Source: WRHT01 sp031550525
GTDB taxonomy: Bacteria > Desulfobacterota > Desulfovibrionia > Desulfovibrionales > Desulfovibrionaceae
Assembly (NCBI GenBank): GCA_031550525.1
Contig: JAVBON010000002.1
Location: 62,001 to 126,000, forward strand
Direction of reading: 5' to 3'
Length of the DNA: 64,000 nt
Shown: positions 33,740-42,292 of the stretch, piece after piece
How positions within the stretch are numbered: the first letter of the stretch is position 1
Layout: each line of letters starts with the position of its first letter
Position numbers and translations under genes: made by a program
The notes under the pieces: model-generated
Seen by the model: the letters and a program-made list of their open reading frames with translations, nothing else
What the model was told of the DNA's origin: nothing
The model's database searches: none

Positions 33740-35113
33740 ATGCCTCAATCAGTCAACCTTACAGGCGTTTTGCGCTACGACCCCGACGCAAGCTGGAACG
33801 GCTACACCCTTATTCCCTCCTGCACCCTGCACACCGGCAAAGGGGCCATGCTCATAGACATGAACGGCCGCATCGTCCAGCAATGGGAAGGCGTGTTCGG
33901 CGGCTATCATAACATAATGTTCCCCGACGGCAGCATTATGGGCAGCACCGGCCCAACCCCCGGCCAGCGGCACGACCACATCGACCTTATCCACGTGGAT
34001 TTCGACAACAAGTTGCTCTGGAAGTTTGACAACGTCGAAACCATGACCACGCCCGACGGCAAAACAATACGCGCCGCCCGCCAGCACCATGACTACCAGC
34101 GCTCCGGCAGCCCAACCGGCTACTATACGCCGGGGCAACTGCCCGACCCCAAGGGGCGCACCCTCATGAACTCCACCAAAATGGTGAAGCGCCCCGACAT
34201 TACCCCTTACGAAATAGCCGACACCTGGCTGATTGAAGTGGATATAGACGGGAATATAGTGTGGGATTGGCTGCTTACCGACCACTGGTACGAGCTGGGC
34301 TTTGACGAAATAGCAAGGGCCGTTTACAGCCGCAACCCGCGCCCCATGACCACCGTTAACTATACCAAGGAAACCTACTTCAACAACTGCGCCTATGTAG
34401 GCCCCAACAAATGGTACGACCAGGGCGACCAGCGCTTCCATCCGGACAACATCATTGTCGACATACGCAGTTGGAACACCTCTTTCATCATCTCCAAAAA
34501 AACCAAGGAGATAGTCTGGAAAATAGGCCCAGATTATTCCAGCGACCCGCGCCTGGCCAAAATAGGCACCATTATAGGGCAGCACCATGTGCACATCATA
34601 CCCAAAGGCCTGCCCGGCGAAGGCAACGTGCTTATTTTCGACAACGGCGGCGAAGCGGCTTTCGGCAACTCCAACCCCAACAGCTTCGACGGCGTGTACC
34701 ACACCCGCCGCTGGTATTCCCGCGTGCTGGAAATAAACCCGGTTACCCTCGAGTTGGTCTGGCAGTACGGCGACCACCCGGACCCCATCGTGCGCGCCAT
34801 GATCCGCTTTTTCAGCCCCTATTGCTCCAGCGCCCAGCGCCTGCCCAACGGCAACACCCTTATTTGCGAATGCGTGGGCGGCCGCGTGTTCGAGGTAAAC
34901 CCCAAGGGCGCAATAGTGTGGGAATTTGCCGACCCAGGCGCTTTCACCTTCCGCGCTTTCCGCTACCCCTACGATTGGGTGCCGCAACGCGCAAAACCAG
35001 TGGAAACCGCTGTAAAAGTGCCCGCTACCGGCAGTGTGCGGCTTGATACCTGCACGCCCGACAACTCGCGCGCGCACTTCTACCGCGCCCAGGGTGAATG
35101 GCTGTACGAATAA
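33740..35113 (+). CDS. Arylsulfotransferase-like beta-propeller protein, paralog 1
   Basis: 457 residues. It shows repeated propeller-blade patterns of the aryl-sulfate sulfotransferase families: LIDMNGRIVQQWEG, WLIEVDIDGNIVWDW, GQHHVHIIPKG, NVLIFDNGGEA, RVLEINPVTLELVWQYG, QRLPNGNTLICE, VFEVNPKGAIVWEF. ASST enzymes transfer sulfate between phenols through a sulfo-histidine; the HHVH stretch is a candidate site. There is no signal peptide, unlike classical periplasmic AssT, so it appears cytoplasmic. AAGGAG precedes the ATG. Neighbours (YheO-type regulator, TRAP receptor, MFS carrier) suggest catabolism of an imported aromatic or sulfonated compound. Paralog 2 is at 55094-56449. Confidence 0.75.
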   Translation: MPQSVNLTGVLRYDPDASWNGYTLIPSCTLHTGKGAMLIDMNGRIVQQWEGVFGGYHNIMFPDGSIMGSTGPTPGQRHDHIDLIHVDFDNKLLWKFDNVETMTTPDGKTIRAARQHHDYQRSGSPTGYYTPGQLPDPKGRTLMNSTKMVKRPDITPYEIADTWLIEVDIDGNIVWDWLLTDHWYELGFDEIARAVYSRNPRPMTTVNYTKETYFNNCAYVGPNKWYDQGDQRFHPDNIIVDIRSWNTSFIISKKTKEIVWKIGPDYSSDPRLAKIGTIIGQHHVHIIPKGLPGEGNVLIFDNGGEAAFGNSNPNSFDGVYHTRRWYSRVLEINPVTLELVWQYGDHPDPIVRAMIRFFSPYCSSAQRLPNGNTLICECVGGRVFEVNPKGAIVWEFADPGAFTFRAFRYPYDWVPQRAKPVETAVKVPATGSVRLDTCTPDNSRAHFYRAQGEWLYE

Positions 35114-35126
35114 GATAAAAGGCAAA

Positions 35127-35157
35127 GCGGATAAAGCCAGATTTATTAAATCTGGGC
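35127..35157. repeat. Intergenic hairpin repeat, family A
   Basis: GCGGATAAAGCCAG followed by an ATTT/AAAT hairpin ending CTGGGC. It matches 10260-10290 (inverted), 25226-25263 and 53579-53607. It begins 13 bases after the arylsulfotransferase-like stop. Sequence 35158-35635 shows further short palindromes but no gene. Confidence 0.5.
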
Positions 35158-35635
35158 GTGATTCGGCGCTTCCTGCTCCTAACCCCTGCGGGGCGCCATA
35201 GCTCCGCTCCGGTGTCCAATTTTGCTTTCCTGCAAAATTGCTCGCCCAGGCCTGCAAGTGTAGCCCGTACTGCGCAAGCGCAACGGTTTTTGGCGGGAAA
35301 ATGATGCGGGGGCGGGACCGTTGGAGTGCTATTTCGCCACCCCTTGACCCCGCCATTAGAGTTAAATGGTTATCAATTTGAAGGTGGTATGAGCCATTAA
35401 CCTGCAATTTGAATACATGGGGCACATTTAATCTGTCATATCCGCCGCTTGGCGCAACCGTTTAATAGTAAACAACCTCAGCCTCCGGTCATATTTTCAG
35501 CACCGGTTCTTGACCAGCCACCTGAAAACGGCCGGAGCGAAACAAAGGCGCTGTTGAATAGTACACATTTCAACCCAAAAGGCATACGCCGTGCGCCTGC
35601 ATGGCCCGTAACGCCGGGACGGTATTGGCAAAAGG

Positions 35636-35823
35636 AGAATTTTTGCTCTCTGGCAAGGAAAAAGTCTTTTTATTGAAGGAGTGTACTCTTACTGTACTCG
35701 ACTTACAATTATGCAGGAAAGCATAATTGGACGCGAGCCTGGCGAGCGCCCCAAAGGGGCGGGCACAAGACGTGCCTCGTCAAATAAAAAGCGCTTTTGA
35801 CGCAGGCAGAGGGCAAAAAGACC
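35636..35823. repeat. Second, longer copy of palindromic family B
   Basis: Read on the minus strand it shares with 30457-30607 the blocks TTTGCCCTCTGCCTGCGTC, AAGCGC, GAGTAC...GTAC and TTTCCTTGCCAG. Between them it carries extra hairpins: a 9-bp stem at 35706-35714 with 35721-35729 and a CGCCCC/GGGGCG hairpin near 35750. Confidence 0.55.
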
Positions 35824-35826
35824 ATT

Positions 35827-35855
35827 TTGACAATGCCGTCCAAGGCGCACAGTAT
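35827..35855 (+). promoter_or_regulatory. Candidate sigma-70 promoter of the second TRAP receptor gene
   Basis: A consensus -35 TTGACA (35827-35832) and a poor -10 CAGTAT (35850-35855) are 17 bp apart, about 25 bases before the ATG at 35882. Confidence 0.35.
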
Positions 35856-35881
35856 CCGCAACCTGTATACACGAGGAAATT

Positions 35882-36931
35882 ATGCAACGTTTACGCATGA
35901 TTATGTGCGGATTGGCCCTAGTCCTGCTCCTGTTGCCCGCCCATTTGGCGGCGGCGGCAGGAGAATACAGTCTTAACTTCACTACCGCTTATTTTGACAG
36001 GCATAGCACCGTAACCAATGTATTCAAACCCTGGATCAAGCAACTATCCGACAAAACCGGCGGAAAGCTGGAGATAACCTACTTCCCGCCCAACACCATC
36101 TGCCCCGAGCCGGAAATATTGGACAGCGTGGCTGCCGGAGCGGTGGACATGGGCGGCAACACCTTTACCCGCAACACAGGGCGTATGATTCTGGCTGAAA
36201 TGGGGCAGATGCCCATGCTCAGCAAATCGCCGCGCGTTGCATCCATGGCCATGTACGACGCGGTGCATAAATACCCGCAGTATTTTCCCGAGTTTCAAAA
36301 AGATATCAAGGTTATGTTCATATGGTCTTCGGCCCTGGTTCAGGTGCATACCACCAAAAAACCCATACGCAAGCTGGAAGACTTCAAGGGCATGAAGCTC
36401 ATCGCCTGGACCACCGGCTCGCTGGACATGGCAAAGCTTTTGGGCGCCATACCCATGATGCAGTCCAATGCCGACACCTACCTGGCGTTGGAGCGCGGCA
36501 TGGCCGATGGCCTTATTACGGCCATTGCCCCGCTGCGCTCGCAAAAGCTCACGGACATTCTGCGCTACCACACCATTTGCGATCTTTCCCTCTCACCCTT
36601 CTGGGCCGGAATAAACCGCAAAACCTACGAGGCCCTGCCAGCGCCCCTGCGTAAATCGCTGGACGATTCCACCGGCCTCGCATTCTCCGGTATTGTGGGC
36701 CAGAGCCTTGAGGACGGAGCGAAAGCCGACCTGGAATGGATTAAGCAGCAAGGTAAGGCGGAAATAATAACCCTGAGTGATGCCGAGCGCGAACGATGGA
36801 AAAAGCAATTGGAAAAGCCAATGCTTGAAATCTCCTTAAAGAAAATGGTCGAGGGCGGCATAGAAGAAAAAGCCGCTCTGGAATTCTACAACTATTACAA
36901 AGAACGCATAGCTTATTACAGCCGCAAGTAA
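35882..36931 (+). CDS. TRAP transporter solute-binding protein, DctP family, second copy
   Basis: 349 residues. Signal peptide ending near LAAAAG; DctP features include KLEITYFPPNTICPEPEILD, the FKGMKLIAWTTGS motif and YLALERGMADGLIT. It is clearly related in layout to the receptor at 2917-4002 (YFDRHST against YVERHPT near the N terminus) and, like it, lacks adjacent DctQ/DctM genes. The ATG follows CGAGGAAA. It lies between the arylsulfotransferase-like gene and an MFS carrier. Confidence 0.88.
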   Translation: MQRLRMIMCGLALVLLLLPAHLAAAAGEYSLNFTTAYFDRHSTVTNVFKPWIKQLSDKTGGKLEITYFPPNTICPEPEILDSVAAGAVDMGGNTFTRNTGRMILAEMGQMPMLSKSPRVASMAMYDAVHKYPQYFPEFQKDIKVMFIWSSALVQVHTTKKPIRKLEDFKGMKLIAWTTGSLDMAKLLGAIPMMQSNADTYLALERGMADGLITAIAPLRSQKLTDILRYHTICDLSLSPFWAGINRKTYEALPAPLRKSLDDSTGLAFSGIVGQSLEDGAKADLEWIKQQGKAEIITLSDAERERWKKQLEKPMLEISLKKMVEGGIEEKAALEFYNYYKERIAYYSRK

Positions 36932-36946
36932 CACCCGCGTTTGCAA

Positions 36947-36988
36947 GGGAGGCCCGCGCCGCGGCAAAACGCCAGGCGCGGGTCTCCC
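36947..36988 (+). terminator. Hairpin after the second TRAP receptor gene
   Basis: A 14-bp stem with one G-T pair (36947-36960 with 36975-36988), very GC-rich, 16 bases after the stop. No T-run. The remaining spacer to 37175 shows no gene. Confidence 0.5.
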
Positions 36989-37175
36989 CATGCCGCCAGC
37001 GGCACTGGCCCGCACTGCGGCATATGGAACGGTAAATACCTATAAAAACCATGCCTGAGGCCTTCCGCCAAGCGCAAAAACCTATTGTCCGGAACGGCAG
37101 GCGCGTAATAACGTTTTTTTAGGGCCATCCGCGCGGGGTTAGCTGAAATAACATACGTCGCAAGCAGGAACCATC

Positions 37176-38462
37176 ATGCCCAACAATATCCAAAAACCCG
37201 CGGCAGGTGCATACGCGGCCTTGCTGCTGTGCTGCCTTACCCTTATAGCCACTATTTTTCTGCGCTCCTGCCCATCCATACTGGTGCCGGATTTGCAAGC
37301 AGCTTTCGGCATCAGCCCGGCGGAGGTGGCCATGTTCAGCTCCGCCACCCTGCTGGCCTACGGCATCATGCAAATGCCATCGGGTCTGATTACAGATGCC
37401 ATAGGCGGACGTAGGGCCCTTGCCATATTTATGGGCTTGGCCGCTGTAACTACACTGGCCTTCGCTTTCTCGCCAAATCAGGAAACCGCCGTGGGCATGC
37501 GCTTTGTAAAGGGCTTCACCCTGGCCGCCGTGCCGCCCGTGGCCTCCATACTCTCGCGCTACTTCCCACCGGAGCGTTACACCCAGGCCATGGGCATATT
37601 TATGGGCGCGGGCAACATAGGCACCCTGCTGGCCTCGGAGCCATTGGCCCGCCTGAGTATAAGCATCGGCTGGCGTTACGCCTTGGCCGTTTCCGCCCTG
37701 TTTATTCTAGCGCTCTGCCTGGCCATATTTTTGATCATCAAAGATGATAAGCCTAAAACACAGGCCGCGCCAAAAAGCGGAACCGCCCAGAGCCTGCGCG
37801 CCATAGGCCGCAACATGGCCGGAATATTCCGGCTGTCGCAGTTCTGGTATCTGGCCGTCTGGTACATTTGCGCTGGCGGCACCTTTTTCTCTTTCATGAC
37901 CATGTGGGCGGGGCCGTATTTGATGGACGCGTACGGCCTCAGCAAAATAGAGGCTTCACGCATTCTGCTGGGGCAAGGCGTGGGGGCTTTATTTTTAGTG
38001 CCGCTCATCGGCACCGTGGCAGACCGCTTTAACTCGCGGCGCGGCGTGCTTATAGCCTGCGCCGTGGTGGGTCTGGCCGGAAGCTGCGGCCTGGCCTTTT
38101 TTGCGGGCAGGCTGCACGCAGTATTGCTGGTGGCCTCCATTATGGCTATATCCGCCTGCGGGGCCGGCGGCAGCACCTGCGTTATGAGCCTGATCAGCCG
38201 CAACCTGCCCAAAGAGATTACCGGCACGGGCACGGGCTGCGTGTGCATGTTCTGGCCCATTGCCGCCTCTATTTTCAGCCTGCTCATGGGCGGCATGCTA
38301 AAGGTATTTGCCGGAGAAAACGGCATGGCGGCGCTTGAGCTTGCGGAAGTGCAAAGAGCCTACGGCAACACCCTTATGTTGTATGTGGGGCTATGGGGGT
38401 TGGCGCTGGTGCTGGCGGTGGTATTTATAAAAGAAAGGTTTTCCATGCCGGAAGTAAAGTAA
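37176..38462 (+). CDS. MFS transporter
   Basis: 428 residues, 12 membrane segments. MFS marks: the loop 2-3 motif in MQMPSGLITDAIGGRRAL, the second-half copy PLIGTVADRFNSRRGVL, and the long central basic loop. It resembles anion/organic-acid MFS carriers in pattern, but the substrate is not evident. It may take up or export the compound handled by the neighbouring TRAP receptor and arylsulfotransferase-like protein. Confidence 0.88.
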   Translation: MPNNIQKPAAGAYAALLLCCLTLIATIFLRSCPSILVPDLQAAFGISPAEVAMFSSATLLAYGIMQMPSGLITDAIGGRRALAIFMGLAAVTTLAFAFSPNQETAVGMRFVKGFTLAAVPPVASILSRYFPPERYTQAMGIFMGAGNIGTLLASEPLARLSISIGWRYALAVSALFILALCLAIFLIIKDDKPKTQAAPKSGTAQSLRAIGRNMAGIFRLSQFWYLAVWYICAGGTFFSFMTMWAGPYLMDAYGLSKIEASRILLGQGVGALFLVPLIGTVADRFNSRRGVLIACAVVGLAGSCGLAFFAGRLHAVLLVASIMAISACGAGGSTCVMSLISRNLPKEITGTGTGCVCMFWPIAASIFSLLMGGMLKVFAGENGMAALELAEVQRAYGNTLMLYVGLWGLALVLAVVFIKERFSMPEVK

Positions 38463-38464
38463 AT

Positions 38465-38607
38465 ATGGAAGCGGCGTAACGGCGTCAATAACAGGCTATA
38501 TATGCCCCATTATGGTTTCGCTTCGTATTACTCGCTCAACAGGCTGAAACCATAATAAGATAGGGGCTGCTAGCCCCTATCTTTCCGGCGCGGCATGGCC
38601 GCTTCCA
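38465..38607. repeat. Nested-hairpin element between convergent genes, with repeat family C
   Basis: An outer 10-bp stem (38465-38474 with 38598-38607) encloses an 11-bp hairpin (38509-38519 with 38546-38556) and an 11-bp hairpin (38558-38568 with 38572-38582). The first inner hairpin carries GTTTCGCTTCGTATTAC and CTCGCTCAACAGGCTGAA, which recur at 53741-53776 before another hairpin. It probably terminates both converging genes. Confidence 0.6.
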
Positions 38608-38616
38608 CATTTTTAA

Positions 38617-39147
38617 CTACAACCCTTTCAGGTATTTAAACAATTCGCGGTAGCTTTTGGAACTTTTGCCGCCTTCCCGCTCGGCTTGGGCCGATGCGGC
38701 CAAATGGCGTATTTTCTTTGGCTCGGCAGCCTGATGGGCGGCTTGAATTACGGCCAGCGTTTTTTCGCGCGTGTCTGGGTCAACCAAAGCGTCGCGCCAT
38801 TCTTCCGCCTGGTGAAAGGAGGCTGTCTCAGCCTCATGCTGCTTATAAAAATTGCGCAGGGCTTGGGCTATGCGTTCAGCCTCATCCGGCTCCAGCTCGC
38901 GCATAAGCCTGCCTATAAGCTGGTTTTGCCGGCGTCTGGCCTCATGCGACTTTATGCCGCGCAGGTCCATTACAGCGCCTAAAAGCTCGCCTGGCAAATT
39001 TAGCGCTTCCAACGCGGCTGTGGCAAGAGCCGCCAGTTCCTCACCCATTTGCTGCATGGCCGTGCTCTCGCGCTTTTTTTGCGAGCGGCTCTTGCCCAAC
39101 TCGCCCATGCCGCGCAGAACTTCAGTTTCGTATTCTTGTTTACTCAT
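38617..39147 (-). CDS. darP: Ribosome-associated protein DarP/YjgA (DUF615)
   Basis: 176 residues, highly charged and helical. Hallmarks of DUF615 are LGKSRSQKKRESTAMQQMGE near the N terminus, a KSHEARRRQNQLIGRLMREL stretch and the C-terminal YRELFKYLKGL. In Escherichia coli the protein aids late 50S subunit assembly. The ORF is monocistronic; the spacer 39148-39305 to the M23 peptidase gene shows no other gene. Confidence 0.88.
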   Translation of the reverse strand: MSKQEYETEVLRGMGELGKSRSQKKRESTAMQQMGEELAALATAALEALNLPGELLGAVMDLRGIKSHEARRRQNQLIGRLMRELEPDEAERIAQALRNFYKQHEAETASFHQAEEWRDALVDPDTREKTLAVIQAAHQAAEPKKIRHLAASAQAEREGGKSSKSYRELFKYLKGL

Positions 39148-39305
39148 TATTGTTTACTTTGTGCGCAATGTTTTGAACAGTTGTGCGTAACTAACATAAC
39201 AGGTTGAAATAAAATGTTTTTATACGCACACAAAAAGTCAGCCGCAATCAAATTTTTAATTATTCCGGTGCAAAAAAACGGATTCCGGCCAAAACGCGGC
39301 AGTGC

Positions 39306-40667
39306 CTAAATCTTCAATTCTTCCGGGCGGTACTCGGCCAGTTCTTTTTTTTCTTCCATAAAATCCATGTACAGGCGTATCTGCTGCTGGAACGATGGAA
39401 ACTCCGGCTGTGAAACAGGCGTATCGCGCGGCGAGCTTATGCTTAACGGGTTGATGTAGCGGCCTTCCTTTTTCATGCGAAAATCCAGATGCGGGCCTGT
39501 GGCGTAACCGGTTCTGCCCACAAAGCCTATAACCTGACCCTGCACCACCTTGTCGCCCTTGCGCAGGCCCTTGGCAAAGGCTGAAAGATGCAGATACATG
39601 GTCTGATAATCGTTAAGATGCTCAATTGTTATGTAGTTTCCCGCCGACTTGCTGTAACCCATGTAGGATACAGTGCCTTTGCCTACAGTTTTAACGGGCG
39701 TGCCGGTGGGGGCGGCGTAATCTATGGCCGGGTGCGCCTTCCAGTCCATGGTTACAGGATGCAGGCGGTTATGGCTGTAGCCGGAGCTGATGCGTGTAAA
39801 TGAAAGCGGGGCCTTTAAAAAGGCGCGCCGCACGCTTTGCCCGTCGCTGGTGTAATATTGCGATTGCCCAACACCATCGCGAAACAAAAAGGCCTCGTAA
39901 TGGTTGTTCTGGTTGTCAAAAAAGGCCGCCAGCAGCTTACCATAGCCTTTAAACTCGCCATTGCGGTAGCGTTTTTCCACCAGCAGCGAAAATTCGTCGC
40001 CCTCGCGCAGATCACGTATAAAGTTTATTTCCCAGGCGAACACATCAGCCAGAGCGGCGGCCAGAGCGGGCTTCTCGCCGCAATCGGTCATGGAGTTAAA
40101 CAGATTGCTCCTGATTACGCCGGATACACGGTGCAACTGCAAATCGTATGCAATATTCACCAGTTGGGCGGCGAAGCCGTTTTCCGTGCGCGACGCCACC
40201 AGCTTGTGGTCGTCATCTATTTCGTACTCAAAACTGACAAAGGCCTCGTCTTTGGTTACAACCACGTAATCCTGCCCAATCTTGATTTGCTGCAGCGGGT
40301 GCACACTTTTGCATACGGCGTCCAAAGCGCCTATCTCTTGTACAGTAAGCCAGGCCTGCAGCAGGTTGCCCACAGTATCGCCCCGCGCGATTACGCCATG
40401 CACCAGAGCCAAATCTTGCTCCAGCTCAGGCGGCAATTCCACCTCCGCCTCAGCTTCGGCGCTTTGACCTTCTCCCGCCCCGGCGCTTTCCGGCAGCAAA
40501 TCGTCTTCCACTGCCGCGGGCTCGTTCTGCTCGCGCGGGCCAGATCGCTCAACGGGCAAATATAAATGTGACACGTAAACATAGCCAAGCAAAAGCACAA
40601 ACGGAACCAACAAAGAAAGCGCCAACTTTTTCTTCGCGCTTAACAAGCGTTTCTTTTTTTCGGGCAT
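39306..40667 (-). CDS. M23-family metallopeptidase, membrane-anchored (MepM-like)
   Basis: About 453 residues: a basic N terminus, one membrane segment (about 15-32), an acidic linker, an OapA/LysM-like region with a TVGNLLQAW stretch, and a C-terminal M23 domain. Zinc motifs: HPAIDYAAPTGTPV (His and Asp), MYLHLSAF, and GPHLDF where many M23 enzymes have GPHLHY; the second His ligand is Asp here. It should cut peptidoglycan cross-bridges. ATG 40667 is chosen over the in-frame TTG before it, since AAGG is eight bases upstream. Ten bases separate it from the upstream MFS gene stop, so the two form an operon. Confidence 0.85.
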   Translation of the reverse strand: MPEKKKRLLSAKKKLALSLLVPFVLLLGYVYVSHLYLPVERSGPREQNEPAAVEDDLLPESAGAGEGQSAEAEAEVELPPELEQDLALVHGVIARGDTVGNLLQAWLTVQEIGALDAVCKSVHPLQQIKIGQDYVVVTKDEAFVSFEYEIDDDHKLVASRTENGFAAQLVNIAYDLQLHRVSGVIRSNLFNSMTDCGEKPALAAALADVFAWEINFIRDLREGDEFSLLVEKRYRNGEFKGYGKLLAAFFDNQNNHYEAFLFRDGVGQSQYYTSDGQSVRRAFLKAPLSFTRISSGYSHNRLHPVTMDWKAHPAIDYAAPTGTPVKTVGKGTVSYMGYSKSAGNYITIEHLNDYQTMYLHLSAFAKGLRKGDKVVQGQVIGFVGRTGYATGPHLDFRMKKEGRYINPLSISSPRDTPVSQPEFPSFQQQIRLYMDFMEEKKELAEYRPEELKI

Positions 40668-40677
40668 CAATTAAACC

Positions 40678-41856
40678 TTAGGTCTTGTCCACCGCCGGGG
40701 CTGTTGCGCCCAAGGCGATATGACGATCAATAAACTGCACGGCAATAACCGAGCAAAGTGCAAATCCCATACCCATGTAAAAGGGCAAGCGGTAATTATA
40801 CATCCACAAAACACCGCCCACAAAGGGCACCACCACGGCGGCCACATGGTTTATGGTCACGCCAAGGGCCATGGTTGGGGCAATATCGTCGCTTACGGCC
40901 ACCTTTTGAAAAAAGGTGCGTATGGCGACGGTAAAGTTAAAAAACAACTGCTCCGCCACATACAGCAGAGTTACAAAAATGCGGCTCTCGCTAAAGGCAT
41001 AGGCCGCGAATATGCACATTAGCACCAGGTATTTTACCGTAAGCAGCCTGCGCTCGCCAAAAGAGTTAATGGCTCTGCCTATAAAACGGTTGAGAACCCA
41101 GTTTACCAGATGGTTTACCAGAAACAGCAGGGCCATTTCGCGCAGGGTAAAGCCGAAACGCTCTATAAGCAGCAAAGCGGAGAACACCATAAAAATCTGG
41201 CGGCGCGCCCCTGAAAAAAGCGTCATCACATAAAAAAGCCAGTAGCGTTTGCGCAGCACAAAGGTCTTGCGCTGCACCATGCCCGGCACGGTAATGGTTT
41301 TGCGGGTAAGCCCCCAAATGCCGCCAATAACGCAGCCGGCACCAGAAAGCAGAAACAGGCCGTGGTAAGGTACCGTATCCGCCAGCAAAAAAAGCGCCAG
41401 CCCTATGCCAAAGCTGGCGGCGGCGGTAACGGAACGCAACACGCCTATGATAATGGGCGATTCCGTAATGGAGTAATGTTGCAGGGTGAGCGACTGGTTG
41501 ATGGCCTCGGCGTAATGAAAACCCACCGACGAGATAAGGGTGCAGCAAATAATGCCCGTAAGGCTGGGAAAAAATCCCACAAAAGCGACGCCAAAACCGA
41601 TAACCACCACGCACAGCGACATAAGCCGCATTTCTGAAATAAAGGCCAGCAAAAAAATGAGCGTGACGGACAAAAAACCTGGTATCTCGCGCACTGACTG
41701 CACCAGGCCAACCTGCTCGCCATTAAGCCCGGCCATATTTACGGCAAAGTTATTGTACAGGGCGCTCCAGCCCTGCAAGGCAATCGCCATCAAAAAGGTT
41801 TGCACCAGCAGGTAGTTATATATCGGCTTTGATTTTATCGCGTCGTTACCGGCCAC
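40678..41856 (-). CDS. MFS transporter, unknown substrate
   Basis: About 392 residues, 11-12 membrane segments. MFS features are weaker than in the other carrier: GLVQSVREIPGFLSV in the first half, GFGVAFVGFFPSLTG, and a second half beginning LRKRYWLFYVMTLFSG. I start at GTG 41856, since GGAG lies seven bases before it; an in-frame TTG at 41871 lacks a site. It shares an operon with the M23 peptidase gene, which hints at cell-wall fragment transport, but this is inference only. Confidence 0.75.
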   Translation of the reverse strand: MAGNDAIKSKPIYNYLLVQTFLMAIALQGWSALYNNFAVNMAGLNGEQVGLVQSVREIPGFLSVTLIFLLAFISEMRLMSLCVVVIGFGVAFVGFFPSLTGIICCTLISSVGFHYAEAINQSLTLQHYSITESPIIIGVLRSVTAAASFGIGLALFLLADTVPYHGLFLLSGAGCVIGGIWGLTRKTITVPGMVQRKTFVLRKRYWLFYVMTLFSGARRQIFMVFSALLLIERFGFTLREMALLFLVNHLVNWVLNRFIGRAINSFGERRLLTVKYLVLMCIFAAYAFSESRIFVTLLYVAEQLFFNFTVAIRTFFQKVAVSDDIAPTMALGVTINHVAAVVVPFVGGVLWMYNYRLPFYMGMGFALCSVIAVQFIDRHIALGATAPAVDKT

Positions 41857-42292
41857 TTGCGCACTCCACAAATCAAAAGCGGATAAAATGCGCGTAAAGC
41901 TTGGCGCACAACCGCTCTAACGCAAGTCTGTACCAGCTTGCTCCGAAATTAGCTAGAACTATCGCCTGCTCTGCCGTTTTTTATGGCCAGGCCGCGCCTT
42001 GCAAAAGACTATTGATACCCTCAAGATATGCCGAAAAGACTATGATCGCTCCAGGCGTGGCGGCCATCGCCATATAAAACATGGCACACGGGCGCTTGGT
42101 TATTATAATAACCGTTTCGCATTAAAAACAACCGGCGCATTTGGGATATTGGAAACAAAAGCACTTGCATAACAGCGGCCTCGGCTTTAATGTGGGTATT
42201 ATATAGTTTCAAGCGATTTTTACCATTGCAACGTTGCTCCGACATTTTTCACACCTCAAGCCGGTACTGTAACGCATATTGGATAGCCCGAA
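41857..42292. other. Divergent spacer with no gene
   Basis: About 436 bp between the minus-strand MFS gene and the plus-strand GGDEF/EAL gene. It must hold both promoters. I see no clear promoter pair, repeat or small gene. Confidence 0.4.

Noticed and set aside
33749..35425. 558-codon open frame antisense to the first arylsulfotransferase-like gene
   Set aside because: The plus-strand frame has family motifs, a ribosome site and good domain length. The antisense protein has no recognisable motif and is typical of shadows in codon-biased genes.
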